Assembly (NCBI GenBank): GCA_934217675.1
Contig: CAKQCV010000115.1
Location: 1 to 5,745, forward strand
Source of the DNA: an uncultured Prevotella sp.
GTDB lineage: Bacteria; Bacteroidota; Bacteroidia; Bacteroidales; Bacteroidaceae
Direction: 5' to 3'
DNA: 5,745 bases
Each line of letters starts with the position of its first letter. The stretch's first letter is position 1. The translations under genes were made by a program, and so were the position numbers. The notes under the pieces are model-generated. The model saw only the letters and a list, made by a program, of their open reading frames with translations. It was not told the origin of the DNA and searched no databases. Below are positions 5,672 to 5,745 of the stretch, piece after piece.

Positions 5672-5745
5672 ATGTCTGCATTTGATAACGCAACCCTTAT
5701 GATCACTGGTGGTACTGGTTCTTTTGGTTCTACCGTTCTGAAGCA
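5672..5745 (+). CDS. Extended SDR, UDP-sugar 4,6-dehydratase/epimerase (CapE/FnlA/PseB/CapD type), 3'-truncated by window edge
   Basis: Only the first 24 codons are visible. After MSAFDNATLM comes ITGGTGSFGSTVLK (11-24), a Rossmann first strand with the TGGTGSFG NAD(P)-binding loop. The GGTGSFG form at the extreme N-terminus is characteristic of the soluble UDP-GlcNAc 4,6-dehydratase/5-epimerase group (CapE, FnlA, WbjB, PseB). These start the synthesis of UDP-N-acetyl-fucosamine- or quinovosamine-type sugars, or of pseudaminic acid. The start is fixed by AGAGGAG (5657-5663), eight bases before the ATG and 16 bases after the LicD stop. Base composition (32 of 74 G/C) and use of GGT, ACT and TCT codons differ from the two genes upstream. 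Which subgroup it belongs to cannot be settled from this fragment. Confidence 0.85.
   Translation, partial: MSAFDNATLMITGGTGSFGSTVLK

Overview
The window is part of a surface-polysaccharide (capsule, exopolysaccharide or wall-glycan) biosynthesis locus, with all genes on the + strand. The organism is most likely a low-to-moderate GC Gram-positive of the class Clostridia (Lachnospiraceae/Oscillospiraceae type). The reasons are the strong GGAGG-type ribosome sites, the AT-rich coding, a TagA-type glycosyltransferase, a LicD-type phosphotransferase and a Wzx/Wzy pair. The taxonomic call is an inference from gene style, not from a marker gene.

Layout. (1) 1-529: 3' part of a WecG/TagA/CpsF glycosyltransferase that runs in from upstream. 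(2) 531-1697: a polytopic Wzy/O-antigen-ligase-like polymerase. (3) 1694-1732: a 12-codon mini-ORF joined by ATGA overlaps to the genes on both sides. (4) 1729-2949: a Wzx-type flippase with clearly higher GC than its neighbours. (5) 3008-3466 and 3459-4109: two unrecognised genes, a four-TM protein and a single-TM protein with a basic soluble domain. They overlap by 8 bases and sit behind a consensus -10 box. (6) 4155-4838: an IspD/TarI-like cytidylyltransferase. (7) 4843-5655: a LicD-family phosphotransferase. (8) 5672 to the end: the first 24 codons of an extended-SDR nucleotide-sugar dehydratase/epimerase (CapE/FnlA/PseB/CapD style).

How it works together (family knowledge plus inference). 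The TagA-like enzyme adds an early sugar to an undecaprenyl-linked intermediate on the cytoplasmic face. The SDR makes a modified UDP-sugar. The IspD-like enzyme makes a CDP-activated alcohol phosphate, and LicD transfers that phospho-substituent onto the glycan. The flippase moves the lipid-linked repeat unit across the membrane and the Wzy-like protein polymerises it. The two unknown genes interrupt this pathway. They are the least explained part of the window and the best candidate for something undescribed. No RNA genes, CRISPR arrays, insertion sequences or convincing intrinsic terminators were found, and the longest gene-free stretch is only 58 bases (2950-3007).
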